64,000 nucleotides of DNA from the NCBI RefSeq assembly GCF_000213175.1, contig NW_009799099.1, positions 3,970,473 to 4,034,472 on the forward strand, read 5' to 3'. This DNA is from Neurospora tetrasperma FGSC 2508. Its lineage: Eukaryota; Ascomycota; Sordariomycetes; Sordariales; Sordariaceae. The position numbers were made by a program, and so were the translations under genes. Under the pieces are notes generated by a model. It was given only the letters and a program-made list of their open reading frames with translations, made no database searches and had not been told where the DNA came from. Of this stretch, positions 52,866 through 62,297 are shown piece by piece; the first letter of the stretch is position 1; every line of letters starts with the position of its first letter.

Positions 52866-55673
52866 TTACAAGGGCGGCAACTCCTCTCTACAAATCGGAC
52901 ACTGTAACCGATACTTCATCCACCCTTCCAAGCAATTCGTATGGAAAATATGTCTACACGGCGTAACCATGTAGGCCTTTCTCGCAAACACACCCGTGAT
53001 GCCCGACGCCGCTGAATCCGAGGAGCCACCGCTGCCCTTGTTATTGTTAAACACAGGCACCTCCAACAACTCGCGACAAATGGCGCAGTCGACAGATCGC
53101 ATGGTGACGCCTTTTTGTTTTTCTCTTTCTTTTTCTTTTTCTCGTTCACGATTTCTTGTGCCTCCTGCACTACCGGTAGCAACAGCGGCACTGCCTTCGC
53201 CTGTCTCAGCAGCAGCAGCGGCAGCAGCAGCAGGACCACCCAAAGAAACCACACTCCATGCCCTTTCCCTCACCCTTTCCTCAGTCGGCGATGACGACGA
53301 TGACGACGACGACAACCCAGTCCCTGTCCTCGCCAGACCGATAGGTAACGAAACACCTTCTAGATCATCATCTCTCAAAACAGGATGATAATCCCACGCC
53401 TCCCTCACCCATCCCTTGGGCACTCCAAACCTCGGCCCAAGTATACTTTGAGCACATATCACCCAAAGCTGGATCCACACCCACGCCACCAAGACCAAAA
53501 ACGCAAACGGGTCCGGGTCAGCTAGCAGGACGTTATCTTCCCTTAAGAAAAAGTACGCAAACGGCAAGAGACGTAAAAGGGATTGGCCGATCATGAACCG
53601 CCAGGAAAACGCCTGCCGGGAATTTCGTTGCGCGTTGCGAATGATTTGGGGCGTCCAAAGACTGAGGTAGAGGAAGGAGAGGGTGTTGACGTAGAAGGAG
53701 CGGATGTGCGAGGGCCAGGAGGTGGCGACGGCTGAAATGAAGAGGAGGAACAGGCCGGCGAGGACGAAGCGGCCGGTGATAGTGCTGAAGGGGGTTGGTG
53801 GGCGCGGTTCGTTTGTGGGTGCTGGCTGACCGGGTTGTCGAGCGGTGGCGGGAAGGGGGAGGGCGGAGGCGCCGGAGAGGAGGTTGTTTAGTTGTTCGGC
53901 TTCGTCGATGTCGCCGTCTGAGGGGACGATGATGGGTTGGCGAGGTTGAGAGGGAGGAGGAGGAGGAGCTGGCTGTGTTGTGGGTGGCTGAGGTTGAGTG
54001 ATTGGCGGCGGTGCTGTGGATGCTGTTGATGATGATGAGGCATTACGATTCGCAGCAGCAGCAGCAGCTTGTTCTCTTTCACGCTCACGAATCCTCCTCT
54101 CCGGTTCTTGAATCTTCCAGACTTCAGACAAAAAGGCGCCTTCAATGAACATGGATATGAAGGCCGCAAATGTGACGAGCAAGCAGGGTAGCAGTGTTAT
54201 TGTCGCGTTGAGACTCCAAGCACAAGCAGTAACAAAGATCATGCCATCGGCAAATAGCATGGTGCCTATTGTCCAGAAGCTGACCCGCCCGGTAGTAGAC
54301 GGCGTATTTGACTGCTTCATCTGTTCCTTGAAGAGCCAAATCTGACCCAACATGACAGCAGCAAACGCAATCAACCATTCCTTGGCCGTGTAGGTGAACA
54401 TGGCCTCCTTCATGCCGACAAGATGCTCTCCGTCGACCGAAGGAAACTCGGGCGGGCCCTTGGACTCCAGGAAAAACGAGCAGTCGGGAGACCATGCCAC
54501 CATAGACGCACGCAGATCGGGAATCCTACCAATGGGCGCTCCTGTGGGATGGCGCAACTCGCGCTCAAGCTCCTCGATGTAGGATTCGAGCAGCTGGGGA
54601 GATTCGTACCGACGAGAGAACTCTAGCGGTTGCAATTGGAGGTACATGACATATTCGCATTGTGCAGGGAAGCTGTCGTCGTCCTCCATCCTCGAGCCCC
54701 ATGGGTTGCCTGGGAAGCCATATTTGCTCTTCTTCCTGGCTTGAATGATTTTACCCAGCGTCTCATTCAGCAAATGCTGGCCGGTATGGAAGAAGCTGGG
54801 GCCTGGCGCCAGATGGGGAAGGCCGAAAATGCCGTCAAACTTCTCGCTGCTGGTGGTCAAAAGAATAGCGCCTTGCCGTGGCCAGTGAACACCGTGGAGT
54901 AACAAGCTCCAGCTGCTAGCCTCGCTTGCATCATCCTGGATCGTAGCCACGGCTTGAATCTCCCTCGCCAGACTTGCACCCCTTGAAGTTTTGCCCTCGA
55001 CCTTCTCTTCGTAAACCCCATCCCCTTCATCCTCGTCTATGCGCAACTCAATCTTGCCATGGTCACCGGTGATGTTTCTACCCCATTCACCAAGGCTACT
55101 AGGCCAAGTCGCCCCTGGCGCAATGGCACTGAGGTTATATTCCGCGGCTTGTCTGACAACGGTTCCCGGTCGTCGTACCCAAGTGCCATGCAGAGTGCCC
55201 GTAGCATTCTTCCATGTCCCACCCACCATACTGGGCTCCCAGCTATCATCGTCCAGCGGGCCAACGGTGGCGGCTGAGGGGAAAGCGTTCCGACTCCATT
55301 CGCGACAGCGATTTCTGAACCGACCGAGGTCTTCCCACGCATACCCCTTCCCATCAAGTTGGCTGAACCCCGTAATGTTCAGAAACCGAAGGCCCTGTTC
55401 ATGATTATCGCCATTCCCCTTTCCAATTTCGCCAGCTGGTTCATCGGTTTCGGTAGGAGGCCGCGGCGAGGTCGACGACGGTGCATCAGGAGCGAAATCA
55501 CCCCATCGTGTGGTGTTTAGGACATCGAGGGCACCCTGGAAACGAGCTTCTCGTGCGTGGGCGATTTCAGGCGGCGTCAAACTGGCGGGATCGCTACTTT
55601 CCGGGGAGAAGAATATCCAGAGAAGGATGAGGACTATCAGTAGAGCTCTGACATCTGAGTTTTGAGAAGGCAT
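52866..55673 (-). CDS. Dsc1/Tul1 Golgi E3 ubiquitin ligase, RING-H2
   Basis: Single exon of 935 residues. The Dsc complex is a Golgi/endosome membrane ubiquitin ligase that, in fungi, cleaves SREBP-type factors in low oxygen and removes misfit membrane proteins. An N-terminal signal/anchor (ALLIVLILLWIFF) is followed by a long lumenal region with sequences such as GTWKNATGTLHGTW and AYNLSAIAPGATWPSSL-like segments near the middle of the first third. Then come several membrane helices (WLIAFAAVMLGQIWLF, LLPCLLVTFAAFISMF, FVLAGLFLLFISAVATS, LVAWVWIQLWVICAQSI). A Pro-rich, disordered loop (about residues 530-620) lies between helices. The C-terminus is a RING-H2: CAICRELLEVPVF, then TPCRHIFHTNCLEGWMKYR and CPICREELPPL. 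Size fits Tul1/Dsc1 (about 700-900 residues). Confidence 0.92.
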   Translation of the reverse strand: MPSQNSDVRALLIVLILLWIFFSPESSDPASLTPPEIAHAREARFQGALDVLNTTRWGDFAPDAPSSTSPRPPTETDEPAGEIGKGNGDNHEQGLRFLNITGFSQLDGKGYAWEDLGRFRNRCREWSRNAFPSAATVGPLDDDSWEPSMVGGTWKNATGTLHGTWVRRPGTVVRQAAEYNLSAIAPGATWPSSLGEWGRNITGDHGKIELRIDEDEGDGVYEEKVEGKTSRGASLAREIQAVATIQDDASEASSWSLLLHGVHWPRQGAILLTTSSEKFDGIFGLPHLAPGPSFFHTGQHLLNETLGKIIQARKKSKYGFPGNPWGSRMEDDDSFPAQCEYVMYLQLQPLEFSRRYESPQLLESYIEELERELRHPTGAPIGRIPDLRASMVAWSPDCSFFLESKGPPEFPSVDGEHLVGMKEAMFTYTAKEWLIAFAAVMLGQIWLFKEQMKQSNTPSTTGRVSFWTIGTMLFADGMIFVTACAWSLNATITLLPCLLVTFAAFISMFIEGAFLSEVWKIQEPERRIREREREQAAAAAANRNASSSSTASTAPPPITQPQPPTTQPAPPPPPSQPRQPIIVPSDGDIDEAEQLNNLLSGASALPLPATARQPGQPAPTNEPRPPTPFSTITGRFVLAGLFLLFISAVATSWPSHIRSFYVNTLSFLYLSLWTPQIIRNAQRNSRQAFSWRFMIGQSLLRLLPFAYFFLREDNVLLADPDPFAFLVLVAWVWIQLWVICAQSILGPRFGVPKGWVREAWDYHPVLRDDDLEGVSLPIGLARTGTGLSSSSSSSSPTEERVRERAWSVVSLGGPAAAAAAAAETGEGSAAVATGSAGGTRNREREKEKEREKQKGVTMRSVDCAICRELLEVPVFNNNKGSGGSSDSAASGITGVFARKAYMVTPCRHIFHTNCLEGWMKYRLQCPICREELPPL

Positions 55674-56279
55674 TGCGGAACGTTGTCGCGCCTTGTCATC
55701 TTTTCATATCCCCTTGAAGTTGGTGGCTTTGTCGTCTGATTATTAGGCCTCAAATGTTAGTAGAGGAAGCTCAGGGGAGCATCGTTGGGCGGCGAGAATG
55801 TTTCGTATGCAATGACCTTAGTTGGATTGTAATATCTGGTATAATGTAATTATCATTGCACGCCACGTCACGACAAAAAATTGTTGTTGTTTGGTTACGG
55901 AGGAATGGGGAAGCTCGGCCGCGGTGGTGATGGAGCATGGAGGCGACCGATGACAGCTCCAGGCAGGGTATTGTTAGTGCATAGTGTACTTGCTGAACCC
56001 CGCTGATTTACAGTAAAGGGACAGTGCGTCCAGTTGCATGCTTCTACCGGCGCCCTGAACCTTCCGCGACCCGGGCATCCAGGCGGACGGGAATGATGGA
56101 AGTGGAAATCATCCGCTGCCCTCAAGGTGCTCATCCCTTTTCCAACATCAACACCCAAAGTCTACGTCAACTGTTGAATCGCTTTCACAAACCCATCTGT
56201 CAAACACCGTGGAGAAGCTTTGATTCATTCGATCAGTGTTTGTACAAGAAACTACGAAATTATTCCAGAACAAGTCACA
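55674..56279. promoter_or_regulatory. Divergent promoter, Dsc1 / HSBP1
   Basis: 606 bp shared by two divergent genes. TTCCAGAA at 56263-56270 joins two perfect 5-bp heat-shock-element units just before the HSBP1 start codon, probably inside its leader. No TATA box is obvious. Confidence 0.4.
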
Positions 56280-56646
56280 ATGTCTGAAAACGGCGAGGCC
56301 AACACCACCACGAGCCCAACAGCGACCAACGCAAGTCGGACACTGTCTCCAGATCTTTATCACGATAGTTCACTCTTGCTGACCACATCTTCTAGTCGGC
56401 GGATGACGCCCGTCAAGAGCTCTCTGTTCAGCTTGAAGACCTTCTAAATACACTCTCGAACAAGTTCGCTGGTGTCTCCAGCGAGATCTTCGCCAAGAGT
56501 AAGAGTTTAGATGCTGATTGCTAGTTGAAGTCTGTGAAGTCCGTGAATGCTAACAGGTTGGGTCAGTGGACGAGATGTCGAGGCGTCTAGATAATTTGGA
56601 ATCTCAAATAATGGCCGGAAAAGAGAAGCCAAACGGGCCAGCCTGA
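56280..56646 (+). CDS. Heat shock factor-binding protein 1 homologue
   Basis: Small coiled-coil protein; animal HSBP1 forms trimers and hexamers and dampens heat shock factor 1. Exons 56280-56330, 56396-56498 and 56567-56646 give 77 residues (human 76). The conserved core is QLEDLLNTLSNKFAGVSSEI followed by FAKMDEMSRRLDNLESQI, a heptad pattern almost identical in type to HSBP1. The first intron must begin with GC: the only donor that restores the reading frame is GCAAGT after codon 17, paired with TTCTAG and a GCTGAC branch box. The open frame continuing past this point without splicing ends in an unrelated sequence. The N-terminal 17 residues are Thr/Asn-rich. Such a short spliced gene is easily missed by gene finders. 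Confidence 0.88.
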
Positions 56647-56976
56647 TTTTGTTTCGTCGTGCAAGTAAACAACCCACGTGCGAAAAGGAGTCGGGTTGAG
56701 CGAGCGTCATGTGTGGGTCAAGACATTTTAGGGCGATGGAGTTTGGGTCTTATACATAGCAGGCGTCTAAACTAATATCTACGCGGGTAGAGCAGTTCAC
56801 GTACAGTATACCATGATCATGTTGAGCTGCTAAGACATGTCTCTCCTTCACTGTCACTTCCGCAACAAGTTGGCGAAACATGCATTAGGACCAAACGTTC
56901 ATTTATTCAGAATTGGATCTATTATTACAAGCAGCCAGCTACAACTTCAAGGGGTGTTGAGCGATTAGCTGTACAT
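56647..56976. other. Convergent 3' intergenic region
   Basis: 330 bp between the ends of the HSBP1 and ERp38 genes. Nothing beyond 3' flank sequence is seen. Confidence 0.5.
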
Positions 56977-58167
56977 TCAGAGCTCCTCCTTAGCCTCCTC
57001 AGCCGCCTTCTCAACAAACTTGCGGAGAACATTGACCTTGACGGTAAGCTCATCAACCTTGGCCGGGGCAAGACCACCCTTCTTGAGGATGCCCTCCAGA
57101 CGGGCAAACTCCTTAGTGGCATAACCCTCGCTCTTGCTAAGCTTGTCGAGGACGCGGAGGTAGTAGTCGGCGTACTTGAGCTCGGCAGAGTTCTTCAGGC
57201 TCTTGACGGCCTCCTTAGCCTCCTCAGCAACCTCAGCCAGGGAGGCGCCGCCGGTGTACTTGGCAACAATCTCATCGAGGGCAGCAATGGTACCAGCAAC
57301 GGTATCAAGGCCACCACCGGGGGTACGGTGGGTACCGGCCTTCTCGTTCAGGAACTTGACGAGATCAGCCTCGGAGCGGCCGCCGTTGTAGTCTTCGGGG
57401 GTAGTGCTTCCCTTGGGGAAGAACTTGATCGTGGGGAAACCGGAAACGCCATACTCGGCGGCGGACTTTTTGCCGGTAGGCGCATCGGCATCAACCTTGG
57501 CAATGGTGATCTCCGGGTCGCTGGCAAAGGTAGCGGCAAGCTTCTCCCAGGTAGGAGCGAGGTTCTTGCAGTCTGGGAGTTTATTAGTTCTAATCATTTT
57601 CGGTCAAAGATAGAAGTAACAAAACAAAAAAAAAGGGTTTGAAGGTTACGTACGGCCGCACCAGGGAGCAGTGAAAGCAACCAGGACGTTTTTGTCGCCG
57701 CCAATGGCGCCCTTGATGGTGGCATCGTTAAGGATGTTAACAAGGCTAGGAGCAGAACCCTTCTTCCTGGCCTTGACGCCGGTCTTCTCGGCAATGAAGT
57801 TAGACAGGCTGTCCAAATCACGTCCGCCCTTGTAGTCTACCGGCTGCTCGCTCTTGCCATCAAAGAACTTGAGGGTGGGGAACCCCTGGACACCAAAACG
57901 CTTGCCCAGCGCTCTCTCAGCATCGGCGTCGACCTTGGCGATCTGGACCTTGTCCTTCGCGTACTCGAGAGCGGTAGCAAGCTCCTCGTAGACGGGGGCG
58001 AGGTTCTTGCAGTGACCGCACCAGGGCGCAAAGAACTCGACGAGGGTTGGCTTGCCGGACTTGAGGACGACATCGTCGAAGTTGGAGGGGATAAGGTCGA
58101 GGACGGCAGACTTGGCCGCCACGGCAGCAGCCAAGCTGGCTACCACCAAGCTCTTAAGAAGGACCAT
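56977..58167 (-). CDS. erp38: ERp38-type protein disulfide isomerase
   Basis: ER lumen oxidoreductase that forms and rearranges disulfides in secretory proteins. Exons on the minus strand are 57654-58167 and 56977-57572, giving 369 residues, the length I recall for Neurospora ERp38. A signal peptide MVLLKSLVVASLAAAVAA is followed by two thioredoxin domains, each with a full CGHC site (APWCGHCKNLAP, cysteines about 50/53 and 170/173). The intron splits the second CGHC motif. The C-terminal 95 residues form an all-helical ERp29-type domain (LRVLDKLSKSEGYATKEFAR). The chain ends KEEL, a KDEL/HDEL-like retention signal. The gene is divergent from ribosomal protein S29. Confidence 0.96.
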
Positions 58168-59025
58168 GGTGTGTGAAGAAGCGTGTGGATGAAGTTGTTG
58201 ATCGCAAACGCTCTAAAGATTGTCTTGGAGAAGAAGGGAAGAAAGGACCAACAGGCGTGAGGTGTTGGTGGCAAAGGGACCTCAAGATAATGGGCAAGGT
58301 ATCCTAAATTGGCAAAGCTCCAGATGGATTGTTTGAAATCAGATGTGACCTTCTCGGGGAAGATGCCACTTTGCGCTTTGCTGGCAATTCAATAATTCCA
58401 GGTTGTCCGCCGGTCAGCAACGGACCACTGGTCAAACCATTGGGATCCTTGCCAGTTGGTCGTGTCAGCGCTCTTGAGCTTCCCCAAAATCCCCTGAAAT
58501 CCGTCATCCGAGTCGATGGAGCCCCGCATGCTGCGTGCGGTCATTGGTGGGGCCTTCATTGGAGCTCAAGTCGGGTTTGCCGTAGCCGCACTGTGTCCCC
58601 CAAAGCGGTGGGCGAACGCGATAAGATAGAAAAGAACTATTGTTATCGATAACACTTCTGGGCTGGGTACCAGTACCAGCCACACATAGGTAGAGGTGGC
58701 CCTGCTGCGCCATTGAATTGTTCTTTCCCTGCCTGAGACTGCACACTGCACCAGCCACACTCAGCTGCCACGCAACTTGAACTGTGCACTGCGTGCGTGC
58801 CAAGCCCGAAGTGCACAAGCCCTGGCGGCAGTGGACGAGGGCCAGTTGCTGCCGGACCGGACCTGCGAAACCGCCCACAGAAAAATCTCGCCCCATATTT
58901 GGCAGCCCTCTTGCGAAAAAAACCACCTCCCCTCCCCCCCCAGCCCGACAGACCAAGTCATCGTCAACCCGCCGCCCGCACGACAACGATTTTCTCGCTG
59001 CGACAGCAAAACCCCGAAAATCAAG
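58168..59025. promoter_or_regulatory. Divergent promoter, ERp38 / S29
   Basis: 858 bp between two divergent, probably strongly expressed genes. It contains a C-rich run near 58930-58945 and CACTGCAC/GTGCACTG words near 58740-58800. No further gene is seen. Confidence 0.5.
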
Positions 59026-59701
59026 ATGTCTCACGAATCCGTCTGGAACTCCCGCCCCCGCACCTACGGCAAGGGCTCCCGCTCTTGGTAAGGATTATTG
59101 TCCAGCAACACCAATTATCCATAATCCACAATCTACACATACATCACAGTTGAGCAAGAGATGGGAATATGGCATGGTATTTTGCTGCTTGGGGCAAGAT
59201 CAATGCTGGGGCGAAGTGGCTGTTTTGAGGAAAACGTGAAAGAGGGGGAGAGTTGAGAAAATCAAGTCAAGAATGCGAAAATCACGGAGGAGGAAAATGC
59301 GGCTTCACCACTCAAGTTTGACGAAAACTGAAGTTCAAGTTGCTAACCGGGCGTTTCTTCAACGTTGTTTAGCCGTGTCTGCACCCACTCTGCCGGTCTC
59401 ATCCGCAAGTACGGCCTCAACATCTGCCGTCAATGCTTCCGTGAGAAGGCCAACGACATTGGCTTCACCAAGGTAAGAAGAGAAAACACCACGGTGGAGA
59501 CGGGCGGAACTGCGCACGCGACTGGAAACAGTGGAAAATCCGCGGTGTCACGAACGAGAGAAGGGCACATCTTGCGGAAAAAAGAGAACCTCTACGGCCA
59601 AGGAGTCACAAACACTGTTCCCAGTCGCGTGAAGCAAGGGTTATGGGAAAAGAAACAAGACGCATGGCTAACTCGCTTGTCTTTTCTTGTAGCACCGCTA
59701 A
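59026..59701 (+). CDS. rps29: 40S ribosomal protein S29 (uS14)
   Basis: Small-subunit ribosomal protein of 56 residues with a zinc-binding C-x2-C pair set. Exons are 59026-59087, 59373-59472 and 59693-59701. The protein starts [20 protein letters not shown] and continues [19 protein letters not shown] then [17 protein letters not shown]; the four cysteines of CRVC and CRQC are intact. The last exon is just nine bases (His, Arg, stop) after TTCTTGTAG. Introns of 285 and 220 nt are several times longer than the coding sequence, typical for fungal ribosomal protein genes, and the coding part is too broken up to appear as one open frame. The start has the AAGATGTC context. Confidence 0.95.
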
Positions 59702-60913
59702 ATCCCCCCTTTCTTGACATGATGGGAGGTTTTGGTAGGGGACGATGATGAGGGGAGGACACAAAGGGTCACAGCATCATCACAGTCGAGTTCCAAATCG
59801 TTTCGTCATCTACGGGAAATGCAAAAAATGTCCAGCCAAAGCAACTTGTCTCGTTTGCGCGCGACGTGTGTCCCTATATCGTTAGACGACATGCCGATGA
59901 CGGAAATCTCGACAAAGATGGATTAGGGAACAACGACAACGAAAAAAACGGGGGTTCAGCCTTGATCCATGACAAACTACAACCCGAGACGACACGACGA
60001 CACTTGACGAAAACAAACAAAGTAGCAATGCTTTTGTTTATCATCACATCCCTTGGAGTTTTTGCTTGCTTTGCTTGGTTTTCTTTCGGGATTCGGGTTT
60101 TTGGGGCCTGCGGAGTCAACACAAGCAAAAGAGGAACAGGGCGGCGGACTGAGGAACAGCAGAGGTTAGACTCTGTCTGTTTCCCTCCCATCGAGCGATC
60201 AATAGACCGGCGTGATTCTGTGGTCAACCAGCATTCTGTCTCGTTCTCATATCCCTCTTCAGCCGTGATCTGTGACTTTCGTATGATTTGCGTCTAGTGT
60301 CGGTGAACAACTTGTGCGAACCTTGATGACCAATGGTGGTGGACTTGAGCATAGCAAGCGCTTCTCCATTGAATCTATGTGTTGCTCGGCTCACAAGTCT
60401 CAACAAGCACATATCCTATTTAAACTTGGTCAACCACAAGAGGGAATGGACATTCACTTAGTACTACGTTCTAGCTTCTATCATTGCACATATCCTATCT
60501 AAACTTGGTCAACCACAAGAGGGAATGGACATTCACTTAGTACTACGTTCTAGCTTCTATCACTGCTTTTTTGAACCATCTATATCACAAGATTAACAAG
60601 ACAATAAGAGAAGAATATGAGGGGAGAGATCATCACTTGGGCCCAAAACACTCTTTGTACAAAATACATAAAAAAAAAGGCATTTCAGATCCATAAACAT
60701 TCATTGCTTTACATCGTACACTGTAGGTATATTTCTCTTTGAACTCCTGACAGCAAACCCGCTTCTTTTGGCGGCTCGCGGTCCCTTTTTCCTTGCATAT
60801 GTGCGTGTGTGTGTTTTACTACCTTACCGGGGCTCGTCTAGATTCGGTTCGGCGTGATATATCATTACATAGCTTTTTACAACCTCAACATCTCACAGTG
60901 AGTAGTTGATAGC
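59702..60913. other. Convergent intergenic region
   Basis: 1.2 kb between the ends of the S29 and mitochondrial EF-Tu genes. The tandem 79-bp duplication lies inside. An open frame at 59866-60297 overlaps others and has no family-like sequence. Confidence 0.5.
60407..60565. repeat. Tandem duplication, 79-bp unit x2
   Basis: Two head-to-tail copies, 60407-60485 and 60486-60565, are nearly identical. The differences I see are T versus C in CTATTTAAAC/CTATCTAAAC and in TATCATTG/TATCACTG. The near identity indicates a recent duplication. Confidence 0.95.
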
Positions 60914-62297
60914 TTATTCCATGATGCGGGTAATGATACCAGTGGCGACGGTGCGGCCACCCTCACGGACGGTGATACGCTGACCGGCCTCGACGGCAAT
61001 AGGGTGGCAGAGAGTGGCAACCAACTCGCAGTTGTCACCGGGCTGGACGATCTTGGAGTCGGCATCCTCGGTACCCTCGGGGAAGGTGAGCGAGACGGAC
61101 TCGTCGGCGGAGCGGATGAACATCTGGGGGCGGTAGTTGGCCTGGAAGCCGGTGTGACGACCACCTTCCTCCTTGGAGAGGACGTAGAGGGAGACGAGGA
61201 ACTTGGTGTGGGCCTTGACGGAGCCAGGGGCGACAACGACCATGCCGCGCTTGATGTCCTCACGGCGGATACCACGGAGGAGGAGACCGGAGTTGTCGCC
61301 GGCGCGGGACTCCTCGCAGGACTTCTTGAAGGTCTCGATATCAGTGACCTTGGTCTTGATGATCTCGGTACCCTTGCCGACAATCTCGACATCCTGGTCG
61401 CGCTTGAGAGTACCACGCTCGACACGGCCAGAGGCGACGGTACCACGGCCGGCGATGGAGAAGACATCCTCAACGGACATGAGGAAGGGCTTGTCGAGGT
61501 CACGCTCGGGGGTGGGGATCCAGTCGTCGACGGCCTGCATGAGGGCATCGATCTTCTCAACACCGATTTCGGGGCGCTTGCCCTCGAGGGCGCAGAGGGC
61601 GGAACCCATGATGACGGGGGTCTCATCACCGTCGAAACCGTAGCTGGAGAGGAGCTCACGCATCTCCATCTCAACGAGCTCCAACATCTCGGGGTCGTCA
61701 ATGGCATCGACCTTGTTGACGAAGACGACGATGCGCTGGATACCGACCTGACGGGCGAGGAGCAAGTGCTCACGGGTCTGGGGCATCTGACCATCGGAAG
61801 CAGCGACGACAATGATGGCGCCATCCATGGAGGCGGCACCAGTGATCATGTTCTTGATGTAATCGGCGTGACCCGGGCAGTCGACGTGGGAGTAGTGGCG
61901 GTTGTCGGTCGAGTACTCGATGTGGGCAGTGGAGATGGTGATACCACGCTTGCGCTCCTCGGGGGCCTTGTCAATGGAGCCATAGTCGAGGAAGCTGGCG
62001 AGGCCCTTGTCGGACTGGCGCTTGGTGATGGCGGCAGAGAGGGTGGTCTACGCGGTGGGGGAGATATGTACGTCAGTCCTCAAGGTCTCTTTCTAGGGAA
62101 TATATATCTATATGTACCTTGCCGTGATCGACGTGACCAATGGTACCAATGTTGACGTGAGGCTTGGTACGCTGGAAGACGGAGGCGTAGGAGCGGTTGA
62201 AGTTGAGCATGGGAGACTTCATGGTCATGAGAGGGTTGGTGCTGGCACCGGCCCGGGCCGCCCTCATGAAGGGGGCGATCGTCCTGAGAATCGACAT
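60914..62297 (-). CDS. tuf1: Mitochondrial translation elongation factor EF-Tu
   Basis: GTPase that brings aminoacyl-tRNA to mitochondrial ribosomes. Exons on the minus strand are 62118-62297 and 60914-62047, giving 437 residues. The first 40 residues are basic and Ser/Ala-rich ([19 protein letters not shown]), a mitochondrial presequence, and mature protein likely begins near [21 protein letters not shown]1 is GHVDHGKTTL, with the intron cutting directly after HGK; G2 is RGITIST; G3 is [12 protein letters not shown]4 is NKVD; and the G5 region follows as GSALCALEG. Domains II and III follow with [21 protein letters not shown] and FRVL-like sequences ending TGIITRIME. Codon use is biased to C-ending codons, giving long antisense open frames. 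Confidence 0.97.

Noticed and set aside
60877-61839. 320-codon Ser/Pro/Arg frame on the EF-Tu strand
   Set aside because: Shifted-frame shadow of EF-Tu.
61004-62155. 383-codon frame opposite mitochondrial EF-Tu
   Set aside because: Antisense shadow produced by biased codon use.
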